Source of the DNA: DATLZU01 sp051293835
GTDB taxonomy: Bacteria > Nitrospirota > Nitrospiria > Nitrospirales > Nitrospiraceae
Length of the DNA stretch: 64,000 bases
Assembly: GCA_051293835.1 (NCBI GenBank)
Contig: JBPKMA010000003.1
Span: 124,001-188,000, forward strand
Direction: 5' to 3'
How positions within the stretch are numbered: the stretch's first letter is position 1; the number at the start of each line of letters is the position of its first letter. Of this stretch, positions 52,430 through 61,384 are shown one piece after another. A model generated the notes under the pieces. It had not been told where the DNA came from. It was given only the letters and a program-made list of their open reading frames with translations, and searched no databases. The position numbers and the translations under genes are program-made.

Positions 52430-53259
52430 AGGTGGAGCGATCTGCCTGTTCCGATCGTTTCGTCCTTTCCATTCTTGTCCTCTCCCTGATCCTCTCCTTT
52501 TCGGTCCCTGCCCGTGCGGTGACTTCCGGGGTGTCCTGGCCGTCGACATCTGGCGCCTCCGCGGCTCTCCCTCCGTTCGCGAACGGAGAGCGGTTTGTCT
52601 ATCACATTTCCTGGTTCGGCATCCTGGCCGGCACGGCCATGCTAGAGGCGGATCGATTCACGATCTCCGACGGTCAGCCGGGATTCAGGTTCGTGGTGAC
52701 CGCCCGGTCTGGTCCCCTAGTGACCAGGTTTTATCCGGTGGATAATCATGTCGAATCCCAAGTCGATGCCGCCACGCTGTTACCCCGGCGCATGACCTTT
52801 CGGCGGCGGGAAGGCCGCCGGAAAAATGATTTCGAGTATGTCTTTCACCACGCAGCAGGGACGGTCACTGCCGTCAAAGACGGCCAAACTGATGTGCTGG
52901 CGATCCCGAACGACGTGCAGGACGCTATCTCCTGTTTGTATTACATGCGGAGCGTGCTACCTATGATGCCGGGGGCCACCCTGGTGATGAACGTGCACCA
53001 TGACAAGAAGAACTACAAGTTGGAGGTGCGTGTCGAAGCGTTGGAGCAGGTCAAGGGTTCCTGGGGCACGGTTGAGACCGCTCGCGTGATCGCGATTATG
53101 CCTTTTCAGGGGATTTTCCTGAACCAAGGAAATATCCGAGTCTGGTTCACTGCCGATGAGCGGCGGATTCCAGTGATGATGACGGCGAATGTGATCATTG
53201 GCTCCGTCGTTGCCAAGCTGGTGGAAGGCTTCGGTCTCTCGACAGCATCCGGCCCTTGA
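52426..53259 (+). CDS. DUF3108 domain exported protein
   Basis: The 277-residue protein has a signal peptide (SILVLSLILSFSVPARA, cleavage near residue 31). The DUF3108 core begins GERFVYHISWFGILAGTAML and includes RFYPVDNHVESQVD. This family of periplasmic beta-rich proteins has no established activity. It overlaps manB by 4 bases (GTGA), so it is co-transcribed with the mannose genes. Confidence 0.8.
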   Translation: MKVERSACSDRFVLSILVLSLILSFSVPARAVTSGVSWPSTSGASAALPPFANGERFVYHISWFGILAGTAMLEADRFTISDGQPGFRFVVTARSGPLVTRFYPVDNHVESQVDAATLLPRRMTFRRREGRRKNDFEYVFHHAAGTVTAVKDGQTDVLAIPNDVQDAISCLYYMRSVLPMMPGATLVMNVHHDKKNYKLEVRVEALEQVKGSWGTVETARVIAIMPFQGIFLNQGNIRVWFTADERRIPVMMTANVIIGSVVAKLVEGFGLSTASGP

Positions 53260-53271
53260 GCGGATCGTTCA

Positions 53272-53300
53272 TTGCCCGCCTTGCCCAAAACCGATATAAT
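53272..53300 (+). promoter_or_regulatory. Sigma-70-like promoter for fbp
   Basis: TTGCCC (53272-53277) and TATAAT (53295-53300) are separated by 17 bases. The -10 box is a perfect consensus match. The start codon lies 76 bases downstream, with an AAAAGGA ribosome site. Confidence 0.65.
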
Positions 53301-53375
53301 GGCCATCGATTCCACCTGTGGCTTCCGACCGGCGGCGACATCGACCACCGACCTTAACTTATAAAAGGATCGACC

Positions 53376-54386
53376 ATGGCGCAGTTTCCCGTCACCCTGA
53401 ATCGCTTCATCATCGAGCAACAGGCGGCTCATCCGGCCGCGACCGGCGAATTTTCCGTCCTTCTTTCGCAGATCGGGTTGGTGGGCAAGATGATCGCCCA
53501 GGATCTGCGCCGGGCTGGGTTGATCAACATCCTAGGCTCCACCGGGGCGACCAATGTCCAGGGGGAAGTCGTCAAGAAATTGGACGAGATTGCCAACGAC
53601 ACGTTCATCAAGGTCTTCAAATACAGCAGGATCGTGTGCGCGCTGGCTTCCGAAGAGTTAGAGAAGCCGTTGCTCGTGCCTGAGAATTGGCCGCACGGCA
53701 AATACATCCTGTTGTTTGATCCGCTGGACGGTTCGTCCAACACAGACGTCAACATGCCGCTCGGTGCCATCTTTTCCGTGCTCCGCTCCGAGAAAAAGGA
53801 TGGTTTGCCATCCGATACCGAACTGCTTTGCAAGGGCGTCGCCCAGGTGGCGGCTGGCTATGTGCTCTACGGGTCGAGCACGATGTTGGTCTTCACGGTT
53901 GGCCAAGGTGTGCACGGGTTTACCCTCGATCCGGGTATCGGGGAGTATCTCCTCTCGCATGAGCAGATTCGAATTCCGCCACGAGGAAAAGTTTATGCGG
54001 TGAACGAAGGCAACTACCACAAGTGGCCAGCTGGGACCCAGCGCTATATCGATCACCTCAAGGTTCCGGACAAAGCGAGCGGTCGACCGTATAGTTCCCG
54101 TTATTCCGGCTGTCTCGTGGCGGATGTCCACCGGATGTTGCTCAGCGGCGGAATCTATCTCTATCCCGGCGAGGTGGACAAACCCGAAGGCAAACTTCGG
54201 TTGCTGTACGAAGCCAATCCTCTCGCGTTCGTGGTGGAGCAGGCGGGCGGGAGTGCGAGCACGGGCACTGCGCGGGTTTTGGACATCGAGCCCAAGAGCC
54301 TGCACCAGCGGGTGCCGTTGATCATCGGCAGCCGCGAGGATGTGGCGGAAGCGGAAGAGTTCATTCAGGGAAAACGAGAAGGGTGA
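53376..54386 (+). CDS. fbp: Fructose-1,6-bisphosphatase class 1
   Basis: The 336-residue protein has the metal and substrate motif FDPLDGSSNTDVNMPLGAIFS, the GATNVQGEVVKKLDE region (metal-binding Glu), RYSGCLVADVHRML and the C-terminal LLYEANPLAFVVEQAGG. It hydrolyses fructose-1,6-bisphosphate in gluconeogenesis or CO2-fixing metabolism and supplies hexose phosphates for the mannose genes upstream. It has its own promoter. Confidence 0.94.
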   Translation: MAQFPVTLNRFIIEQQAAHPAATGEFSVLLSQIGLVGKMIAQDLRRAGLINILGSTGATNVQGEVVKKLDEIANDTFIKVFKYSRIVCALASEELEKPLLVPENWPHGKYILLFDPLDGSSNTDVNMPLGAIFSVLRSEKKDGLPSDTELLCKGVAQVAAGYVLYGSSTMLVFTVGQGVHGFTLDPGIGEYLLSHEQIRIPPRGKVYAVNEGNYHKWPAGTQRYIDHLKVPDKASGRPYSSRYSGCLVADVHRMLLSGGIYLYPGEVDKPEGKLRLLYEANPLAFVVEQAGGSASTGTARVLDIEPKSLHQRVPLIIGSREDVAEAEEFIQGKREG

Positions 54387-54495
54387 CACGCCGATCACTG
54401 CCCCGCCTCGGGTGGCCGAGCGTTTCACGAAAAATCCTGCGCTGACTGATGGTCTGCGCATCATGGGTCACGAATCGCGTTTTCAGGAGGGTGTG

Positions 54496-55419
54496 ATGAA
54501 CGAGCGCATTCAGGAAATCCTGAGTTGGTATGCGAGTGACAACCCGGGAACGAAGGCGAATCTGTTCAGGATCTTGAACAGCGGCCGACTGGCTGGAACC
54601 GGCCGGCTGGTGATCCTGCCTGTGGATCAGGGATTCGAACACGGGCCGGCGCGGAGCTTTGCGCCCAATCCCCCGGGTTACAATCCGCTCTATCATTTCG
54701 AATTGGCGATCGAAGCCGGGTGCAACGCCTACGCGGCGCCGTTGGGGTTCCTGGAGGCGGGGGCGGCGCAGTTCGCCGGACGGATTCCTCTGATCTTGAA
54801 ACTGAACAATCACGACGTGCTGTATGAAGATAAGGATCCGCTGCCGTCTGTGACGGGGAGCGTGCGCGACGCCTTACGGCTCGGGTGCTCGGCCGTGGGC
54901 TTCACCATTTACCCCGGCTCGGCTCACTGCACCACGATGTATCAGCAATTGCGGGAGATCGCGGAGGAGGCCAAACGGTGCGGGCTGGCCGTCGTGGTTT
55001 GGTCCTACCCGCGTGGGTCGGGGTTGAGCAAAGAGGGCGAGACCGCGATGGATGTGGTCGCCTACGCGGCGCAGATCGCGGCGCAGTTGGGGGCTCACAT
55101 CATCAAGGTCAAGCTACCGACGGCGCACCTTGAACAGGCCGCGGCCAAGAAAGTCTATGAGGCTGAGCAGGTGCCCATTAAGACGCTGTCGGAGCGGGTT
55201 CGGCATGTCGTCCAGTCCGCCTTCGACGGCCGCCGCATCGTCATCTTCTCCGGCGGCGCGAAGAGCGATGAAAAAACCGTGTTCGACGAGGTACGGGCCA
55301 TCCGGGACGGCGGGGGGTTCGGCTCGATCATCGGCCGCAATTCCTTCCAGCGGCCCAGGGCCGAAGCGGTCAAATTCCTACACACGATCATGAGGATTTA
55401 TGCGGGAGAGGTTCCGTGA
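54496..55419 (+). CDS. Class I fructose-bisphosphate aldolase (DhnA type)
   Basis: The 307-residue protein has VILPVDQGFEHGPARSF, KLNNHDVLY, VVVWSYPRGSGLSKEGE and HIIKVKLP (Schiff-base Lys), then FSGGAKSDE binding phosphate. It matches the archaeal/DhnA-type class I aldolase. The ATG at 54496 is preceded by CAGGAGGG. Gene order fbp-aldolase suggests joint gluconeogenic use. Confidence 0.9.
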   Translation: MNERIQEILSWYASDNPGTKANLFRILNSGRLAGTGRLVILPVDQGFEHGPARSFAPNPPGYNPLYHFELAIEAGCNAYAAPLGFLEAGAAQFAGRIPLILKLNNHDVLYEDKDPLPSVTGSVRDALRLGCSAVGFTIYPGSAHCTTMYQQLREIAEEAKRCGLAVVVWSYPRGSGLSKEGETAMDVVAYAAQIAAQLGAHIIKVKLPTAHLEQAAAKKVYEAEQVPIKTLSERVRHVVQSAFDGRRIVIFSGGAKSDEKTVFDEVRAIRDGGGFGSIIGRNSFQRPRAEAVKFLHTIMRIYAGEVP

Positions 55420-56806
55420 AGGCCCCGTGAATCAGCCAGAAGCGCCCACGCGCGGAGACTGCAATCGCTCCCCGCGGTGGATGCGTGGCCTGTTGGCGGC
55501 CGGCGGAGTGCTGGTCGGCGTGGTTTTGGCCTCCGATATGAGATGGCAGCCGAGGGGGTATGCCATGCCCGATCACCGGCCGCCGAAGCCGGTTCCGGCG
55601 CCGCCGGCCGCTGTCGCAGGCGGCGAACAAGGGTTTGTGCAGATCGCCAAAGCGGTGAAACCGACCGTCGTCAATATCTTCGCGACGAAGAGCGGTCGGA
55701 GGAGCGAGGGACCTCATGGCGTGCCCCCTGCCGAACCGTTTTCCCATCGCTTCTTCGGCGACGAATGGTTCCGTCGCTTCGAGGCGCCGCCAGCCCATCA
55801 GGAGCGGAGCCTGGGGGCGGGGGTGATTGTCCAAGCCGATGGGCTCATCATCACAAACAACCACGTGGTGAGCCGGGCGGAGGAAATCAAAGTCTTTCTG
55901 TCCGACAAGCGCGAATTCAAAGCCAAGCTGATCGGCACGGACTCCAAGACGGACCTGGCGGTGTTGAGGATCGATGCCGACGGGTTGCAGACCATCCGGT
56001 GGGCCGATTCCGACCGGCTGGAGGTTGGGGAACTCGTGCTGGCGGTCGGCAATCCGTTTGGGCTGAATCAGACCGTTACGATGGGGATTGTCAGCGCGGT
56101 GGGCCGAGCCAGCATGGGGATTACCGAATACGAGGACTTCATCCAAACCGATGCGGCGATCAATCCGGGAAATTCCGGCGGGCCGTTGGTCAACGTGCGG
56201 GGCGAGGTGGTGGGGATTAACACCGCCATCTTCAGCCGGAGCGGCGGCAACATGGGGATCGGTTTTGCGGTGCCGAGCAACCTGGCGCATTCGGTCATGG
56301 AGCAGTTGGTTCATGGGGGACGAGTTGTGCGGGGGTGGCTGGGCGTGTCGATTCAAGAGCTTACGCCGGAGCTGGCGGTGCGATTCGGACTGGACCGAAC
56401 CGCAGGGGTGTTGGTCAGCGAGGTGGTGGAAGACAGCCCGGCCAAGAAAGCGGGCTTCGAACGCGGTGATGTGATCGTCGAATATGACGGCAAAGCGGTG
56501 GACACCCCCGCGCAACTGCGAAATGCCGTCGCGCAGACTCCCATCGGCAGACGAGTAATGGTCAAACTGGTTCGGAACAGCGTCCTGAAATCGGTCGAGG
56601 TGACCATCGCCGAACAGCCGCGGTCCGTGGCGGAGAACCACGACCACCGGGCGCAACCGGTTGCCCCGGTCGGCTTTTCGTCGGAGTCGGAGAGGGACGT
56701 GTACGAACCGACGGGAGAGGCGACAACCCGGTACTGGCTCAAGGCCTGGCCGCACGAGGTGGTCGTCGTGGACATGTGGACCGACGGCACGGTTGTGCCG
56801 GCTTGA
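55400..56806 (+). CDS. HtrA/DegP-like serine protease with one PDZ domain
   Basis: The 468-residue protein has an N-terminal signal anchor (MRGLLAAGGVLVGVVLASD). The trypsin-like domain has His in ITNNHVVS (near 153), Asp in SKTDLAVL (near 183) and Ser in INPGNSGGPLVN (near 258). One PDZ domain lies at about 310-400. It is a periplasmic protein quality-control protease. The ATG at 55400 overlaps the aldolase gene by 20 bases; an in-frame GTG at 55427 is an alternative. A 65-residue C-terminal extension follows the PDZ. Confidence 0.9.
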   Translation: MRERFREGPVNQPEAPTRGDCNRSPRWMRGLLAAGGVLVGVVLASDMRWQPRGYAMPDHRPPKPVPAPPAAVAGGEQGFVQIAKAVKPTVVNIFATKSGRRSEGPHGVPPAEPFSHRFFGDEWFRRFEAPPAHQERSLGAGVIVQADGLIITNNHVVSRAEEIKVFLSDKREFKAKLIGTDSKTDLAVLRIDADGLQTIRWADSDRLEVGELVLAVGNPFGLNQTVTMGIVSAVGRASMGITEYEDFIQTDAAINPGNSGGPLVNVRGEVVGINTAIFSRSGGNMGIGFAVPSNLAHSVMEQLVHGGRVVRGWLGVSIQELTPELAVRFGLDRTAGVLVSEVVEDSPAKKAGFERGDVIVEYDGKAVDTPAQLRNAVAQTPIGRRVMVKLVRNSVLKSVEVTIAEQPRSVAENHDHRAQPVAPVGFSSESERDVYEPTGEATTRYWLKAWPHEVVVVDMWTDGTVVPA

Positions 56807-56869
56807 CCCTGCAGCCGCGACCCGCGACCGGGGGATATACACATCGTATTTCGAGAGGAGGTGAAGCGC

Positions 56870-57892
56870 ATGGTGGCGCGAGCCATATTCGTTCTTCTCA
56901 GCGCGCTGGCGGGCATGGCCCTTTTCCTGCGCGCGGAAGAGGTTAACGGCCAGTTGTTGCTGCTGGGGTTGGGAATTGGGGCGGCGACTGGCGGCTTGAT
57001 CATCGCCAGCGAGTACGCGCTTCGAAAATTATCGTTCGGCATCATCTTGGGCGGAACGGCCGGACTGGCGCTGGGATTGCTTCTGGCAGGGTTGGTGGAA
57101 TGGGTCGGCAGTGTGATTTTCGACGTTGAAACGTTCCTCTTTCACATCGGCGGACTGGTCTTTTTGCTGGGCTTCCCATATCTCGGCCTCGTCCTGGGGG
57201 GACGATTCGGCCGGGAGCAATTTTCCGGCGGGGCGAAGCCGGCGGAGTTTGGCGGGGTGGCGGCGAATCCGAAAATTCTCGACACCAGCGTGATCATCGA
57301 CGGGCGCGTCGCCGACCTATGCGAGACCGGATTTCTGGAAGGCACGTTTCTGGTGCCGCACTTCATTTTGAACGAGTTGCAGCATATCGCCGATTCGTCG
57401 GATTCCCTGAAACGGGCACGCGGTCGGCGCGGGCTCGATATTCTCAACAAGATTCAAAAAATGGTCGACATCGACGTGCGGATCATCGAGGATGACTTCC
57501 CGCACGTCAAGGAGGTCGATGCCAAGCTCGTCGTTTTGGCGAAAAAGGTCGGTGCGAAGATCATCACCAACGACCTGAACTTGAACAAGGTGGCCGAGTT
57601 GCAAGGCGTCCGCGTGCTCAACATCAACGAGTTGTGCAATGCGCTGCGTCCGGTTGTGCTCCCGGGCGAGACTATCCGCGTGTTCGTGCTCAAGGAAGGC
57701 AAGGAAGCCGGGCAAGGGGTCGCCTATCTGGACGACGGAACCATGATTGTCGTGGACAACGCGAAACGTTGTATCGGCCGGAATGTGGATGTAGTGGTCA
57801 CTAGCGTCCTCCAGACGACGGCGGGGCGCATGATCTTCACGCGCCTCAAGGAAGAGAGCGAGCGGGAGGAGTTTCAGGTCGCGCGTGGTTAG
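56870..57892 (+). CDS. PIN-TRAM membrane protein (YacL-like)
   Basis: The 340-residue protein has four N-terminal helices, then a PIN nuclease domain: ILDTSVIIDGRVADL (Asp), LNELQ, VDAKLVVLAKK and ITNDLNLNKVAE (catalytic acids). A TRAM RNA-binding domain from LPGETIRVFVL onward follows. The ATG at 56870 has AGGAGGTG six bases upstream; the GTG at 56861 lies inside that site and is less likely. This is a housekeeping PIN protein, unrelated to the toxins upstream. It overlaps ispD. Confidence 0.86.
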   Translation: MVARAIFVLLSALAGMALFLRAEEVNGQLLLLGLGIGAATGGLIIASEYALRKLSFGIILGGTAGLALGLLLAGLVEWVGSVIFDVETFLFHIGGLVFLLGFPYLGLVLGGRFGREQFSGGAKPAEFGGVAANPKILDTSVIIDGRVADLCETGFLEGTFLVPHFILNELQHIADSSDSLKRARGRRGLDILNKIQKMVDIDVRIIEDDFPHVKEVDAKLVVLAKKVGAKIITNDLNLNKVAELQGVRVLNINELCNALRPVVLPGETIRVFVLKEGKEAGQGVAYLDDGTMIVVDNAKRCIGRNVDVVVTSVLQTTAGRMIFTRLKEESEREEFQVARG

Positions 57893-58589
57893 ACGTACCG
57901 TCGCCCTTGTGCCTGCCGCGGGACGGGGTCTGCGGATGGGCGGGACCGTACCGAAGCAATTTCTGACGCTGGGAGGCCTGCCGCTGCTTGTGCACAGCCT
58001 CCGCGTACTTGAGGCGTCGCCCGCGATCCATGGGATCATTCTCGCGGTTCCCCAGACCGAACGCGAATACTGTCTGGATCGGATCGTCGTTCCACACGGG
58101 TTCAAGAAAGTCAGCAAGATCGTGGCCGGCGGCGAGCATCGACAGGACTCGGTGCGCCATGCGCTCGCGGAAGTCGATGGGGAAACGGAGATCGTCCTGG
58201 TGCATGACGCGGTCCGGCCGTTCCTCACCGAGCGGATGGTGTGGGAGGTGATCGAGCTGGCGGCGAAGCATGGCGCGGCGATCGTTGCGATTCCGATGCG
58301 CGACACGGTCAAACAGGTGGGAGCCGATGGAGCCGTCGAACGGACGGTGGACCGGCGTCATCTCTGGCTGGCCCAAACGCCGCAGGCGTTTCGGAGGGAT
58401 TGGCTGGAAGAGGCGCACCGCAAGGCTCAACTGGAAGGCGTTCTGGCGACGGATGACGCGCACCTGGTTGAATTGCTTGGCCGACGCGTCATGGTAGCGG
58501 AAGGCAGCGGTGAGAACATCAAAATCACCAGGCCCGAAGACATGATCATTGGCGAAGCGATATTGGCTGCGCGGGCGAAGCGCTCCTAG
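57885..58589 (+). CDS. ispD: 2-C-methyl-D-erythritol 4-phosphate cytidylyltransferase
   Basis: The 234-residue protein has ALVPAAGRGLRMGGTVPKQFL (CTP binding), VLVHDAVRPFL, RHLWLAQTPQAFR and GSGENIKITRPEDM. It is step three of the MEP isoprenoid pathway. It starts with GTG overlapping the PIN-TRAM stop by 8 bases. ispF follows after about 80 bases. Confidence 0.94.
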   Translation: MVRRTVALVPAAGRGLRMGGTVPKQFLTLGGLPLLVHSLRVLEASPAIHGIILAVPQTEREYCLDRIVVPHGFKKVSKIVAGGEHRQDSVRHALAEVDGETEIVLVHDAVRPFLTERMVWEVIELAAKHGAAIVAIPMRDTVKQVGADGAVERTVDRRHLWLAQTPQAFRRDWLEEAHRKAQLEGVLATDDAHLVELLGRRVMVAEGSGENIKITRPEDMIIGEAILAARAKRS

Positions 58590-58670
58590 CATGGGAAAGA
58601 ACGCATTGCCGGGCGGTTGGGTTTCCGATCGACGGATGACCGTTGACCGGTGTTACTGCTGAAGAGAAAA

Positions 58671-59144
58671 ATGCGAATCGGCATCGGGTACGACATTCAC
58701 CCGCTGGCGGCGGGTCGAAAACTCATCCTGGGCGGTGTTGAAATCCCACACCCCAAAGGGCTGCAGGGGCATTCCGACGCCGATGCGCTCGTACACGCGG
58801 TTTGCGATGCGCTACTGGGGGCCATGGGAGAGGGAGATTTGGGCCGTCATTACCCGAGCTCCGATTCTCGTTACAAAGACATCTCTAGCTTGCGACTCTT
58901 GGAAGACGTGGTCGGCAAGCTGGAGCGAAAAGGGTATCGGCTGGTGAATTTGGACACGGTCATCATTGCGCAGGCTCCCCGTTTGAGCCCGCATCTGACG
59001 GCGATGCAGAAACGCATGGCGGAGGTGCTTCGAGTCGATCCAGACCTGGTCAATGTCAAGGTCAAAAGCGGGGAAGGGCTGGATGCCGTCGGCCGGGAGG
59101 AGGCCATTGCGGCCCAAGCCGTGTGCCTGATTGTGGAACACTGA
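58671..59144 (+). CDS. ispF: 2-C-methyl-D-erythritol 2,4-cyclodiphosphate synthase
   Basis: The 157-residue protein has GIGYDIHPL and GHSDADALVHAVCDALLGA (zinc-binding Asp/His), FPSSD-like HYPSSDSRYKDI and VKVKSGEGLDAVGR. It is the MEP-pathway cyclase. The ATG at 58671 gives the family start, after an AAGAGA sequence. The length is standard for the family. Confidence 0.94.
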   Translation: MRIGIGYDIHPLAAGRKLILGGVEIPHPKGLQGHSDADALVHAVCDALLGAMGEGDLGRHYPSSDSRYKDISSLRLLEDVVGKLERKGYRLVNLDTVIIAQAPRLSPHLTAMQKRMAEVLRVDPDLVNVKVKSGEGLDAVGREEAIAAQAVCLIVEH

Positions 59145-59203
59145 GTAAACAAGCCGTCGGGCTCTCAGCGTGTGCTGAGAGGGGATGGTGAAGAGAGTTG
59201 AGC

Positions 59204-59848
59204 ATGTTCAAGACCATCCGACAAGATCTCCAAGCCGTCTTCGACCGCGATCCGGCCGCCACCAGTACACTGGAGGTGGTCCTGACCTACGCGGGTTTTC
59301 ATGCCGTCCTCGCCTATCGGTTCGCGCACTGGTTGCACGGCAAAGGGGTGCCGTTTGTCCCACGAGCCATTTCTCAGTTCGCGCGCTGGCTGACGGGGAT
59401 CGAGATCCATCCCGCCGCCAAAATCGGGATCGGGTTCTTCATCGATCACGGCATGGGCGTGGTCATCGGCGAAACTGCCGAAATCGGCGACTACGTGACG
59501 CTCTTTCAAGGGGTCACGCTGGGAGGCACGGGAAAGGAGCGCGGAAAGCGCCACCCGACGCTGGGCAACCATGTAGTCGTGGGAGCCGGCGCGAAAATTC
59601 TCGGCGGGATCAAAATCGGAGACAACGTCAAGATCGGTGCCAACTCGGTGGTGCTGAAATCCGTCCCCCCCAACTCCACGGTCATCGGCGTACCCGCCCG
59701 CATCATCAAGACGGAAGGCGAACGGGTGCCCGATGCCACCATGGATCACACCAACATTCCTGACCCCATTGCGGATCGTTTCGCGGCTCTGGAGCAAGAA
59801 CTGATCGAGTTGCGGAAGAAGCTCGAGAACCCGCCGAGTCAGAGTTAG
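59204..59848 (+). CDS. cysE: Serine O-acetyltransferase
   Basis: The 214-residue protein has an N-terminal helical part and a left-handed beta-helix of hexapeptide repeats: IEIHPAAKIGIGFFIDHGMG, VVIGETAEIGDYVTLFQG, VTLGGTGKERGKRHPTLG and VIGVPARII. It makes O-acetylserine for cysteine synthesis. It is of the short CysE type common in autotrophs and Gram-positives. A putative coiled tail (FAALEQELIELRKKLE) ends it. Confidence 0.92.
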   Translation: MFKTIRQDLQAVFDRDPAATSTLEVVLTYAGFHAVLAYRFAHWLHGKGVPFVPRAISQFARWLTGIEIHPAAKIGIGFFIDHGMGVVIGETAEIGDYVTLFQGVTLGGTGKERGKRHPTLGNHVVVGAGAKILGGIKIGDNVKIGANSVVLKSVPPNSTVIGVPARIIKTEGERVPDATMDHTNIPDPIADRFAALEQELIELRKKLENPPSQS

Positions 59849-60083
59849 GTGGTTCTGCCCCGCTCTTGACGTCCCACACTCGCTTTACCTCATTCCGCTC
59901 CCTGCCGCGGGGGCCTCTCCTCCGGCACGGCGGTCTTATGGGCGGGGAGTCTGCCGAACCTGATCTTCTTCGCGAATGCGCCGGGTGCGGGTTTCTGCCC
60001 GCGCGGCCTTTTCAGGGCGACCGCTGCTGCGCTGCAACGCGGCGTGGGGTTCGCGCGTCGTGGCTACGGCAGGATAAGCCGGT
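59849..60083 (+). other. Gene-free stretch
   Basis: I see no convincing gene here. A frame reading LPNLIFFANAPGAGFC is open on the plus strand but has no start context or recognisable family, and no terminator hairpin with a T tract is visible. Confidence 0.4.
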
Positions 60084-60495
60084 CTAGCACCCTCTTGCGA
60101 ATCGAGAGCGCAGCCAGAGAAGCTGTTCAGCCTTCGCCGTCTCTCCCGACGCGACGTAAAGCGTGCCTAAGTATTTAGGGTGGCGGCGACAGCCGAATGG
60201 TCGGAGCCCAACGCCGCTTCCCGGATTGCGAGCGCTCGTTGCAAGATCGTCTTGGCCTGGTCCCTCTGCCCCAAGCGATGATAAAGCGCGCCCAAATGGT
60301 CCAGATAGGAGGAAGCGCTTCAGCGTGCTTTCCGGCCCGCTAGAGGTCCACCATCCGTTTGCTGAGTTTGTTGAGAATGTCGTCCGGCTGTTGGGTGAGG
60401 GGCGGGGACAGCGAGAATGAGAAGAAGCGCCCACACACAAACCGGCGGGGAGGCAGGACCGCCAGCCAAGAATAACTTCACCCGATTTATCCTTG
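60084..60495 (-). pseudogene. TPR-repeat exported protein, degraded
   Basis: On the minus strand the pieces read in order: a signal-like VWALLLILAVPAP, then DDILNKLSKRMVDL (followed by TAG), LDHLGALYHRLGQRDQAKTI, LQRALAIREAALGSDHSAVA, another TAG/frame change, and LGTLYVASGETAKAEQLL. This is the kinesin-light-chain-type TPR pattern. It is the only clearly broken gene in the 45-64 kb half. Confidence 0.68.
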
Positions 60496-60603
60496 TCTCG
60501 ATACATCCTGTACGCCGGCAGGATGAATCCGCCAACCACGCGTGTTGACAGGATACGTGAACCCGGGACGAGAGGCGGGCGAAGACTCAGAAAACGCGTC
60601 GAT

Positions 60604-60858
60604 TCACGCTTCCGTCCAGCGATGCAGAAACATCACGCAAGGATCCGATTTGTGGGCCATGGGACGGGCCGTCTCATACTGGACCGCCAGCTCTTTTAGC
60701 GCCTGGCTCACGTCAGACGAGTTGACGCCGATGTCTTGGCTGAACCGTTCGACACAGGCCGCCATGACGGCCTTAAACAGTTCGGCTTTCAGCAAACCGG
60801 TCACTGCATTCTGCCGATTTACGTCCTGCCGGTCGATGTCGGCGTTTCCGCTGACCAT
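60604..60858 (-). CDS. Small hypothetical protein
   Basis: The 84-residue protein begins VSGNADIDRQDVNRQNAVTG and is mostly helical and soluble. An excellent AGGAGG ribosome site lies 5 bases before the ATG on the minus strand, which is the main reason to accept it. Upstream, TTGAAT and TATCAA with a 16-base spacing form a weak promoter. I do not recognise the family. It is divergent from the zinc-ribbon gene. Confidence 0.65.
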   Translation of the reverse strand: MVSGNADIDRQDVNRQNAVTGLLKAELFKAVMAACVERFSQDIGVNSSDVSQALKELAVQYETARPMAHKSDPCVMFLHRWTEA

Positions 60859-61065
60859 GTGTCCTCCTGAAAGTGAAAGGATTTTATTGTGATGCTGTTT
60901 TGATAATCATCTTCTGGGCAAATTCAACTTGGTGCGAGGCTTTCAGCCGAGAGGCCGGTGTACTTCCGGCTTGACCTGGCGAAAACTCGGCTTATTCAAT
61001 GGTACGGGTCGTGGTCCTTCAAAGCCCACGATTCATGTTCGGCAAGACCGGGAGGTGGTAACAGG

Positions 61066-61344
61066 ATGAAGTGTCCCAAGTGCGCCGGGTTGATGGTGGA
61101 GGAACGGTACCTCGATGCGCAGGTGAGTTTCTATGAATGGAAATGCATCAACTGCGGACTGAGACAGAACATTGACAGGTCGCTAGCTCACCAAGATCAG
61201 TCGTTCGCGCGCGATGTTCAGCCTTGGTTGCAAGGGGATAAATGCGCGTCCGCGCATCCACCGAATGCCGCAGGCCTCCCGCGACCCGGAGCGCAGGCAA
61301 GCCGAACATCCGAGCCCATGCCGGCGACGCCGTTAGCGGCATGA
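61066..61344 (+). CDS. Small zinc-ribbon protein
   Basis: The 92-residue protein has CPKC (residues 3-6) and CINC (about 27-30), giving a four-Cys zinc ribbon, and then a low-complexity Pro/Ala-rich tail. A GGGAGGTGG site lies upstream of the ATG. The function is unknown; such short ribbons are often nucleic-acid or protein adaptors. It converges with truA. Confidence 0.65.
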   Translation: MKCPKCAGLMVEERYLDAQVSFYEWKCINCGLRQNIDRSLAHQDQSFARDVQPWLQGDKCASAHPPNAAGLPRPGAQASRTSEPMPATPLAA

Positions 61345-61384
61345 CAGACGGCTCCAGGGGATTATACGGGCGACGTCTTTCCGG

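Noticed and set aside
53140..53260. Prophage or IS borders around the toxin region
   Set aside because: No transposase, integrase or terminal inverted repeats were found anywhere in the window.
56870..57892. PIN-domain gene as another toxin
   Set aside because: It has four membrane helices and a TRAM domain, no antitoxin neighbour, and sits in an intact housekeeping operon.
59866..60087. 73-codon open frame after cysE
   Set aside because: Low-complexity Arg/Gly composition without start signals; a frame in high-GC DNA is expected to stay open by chance.
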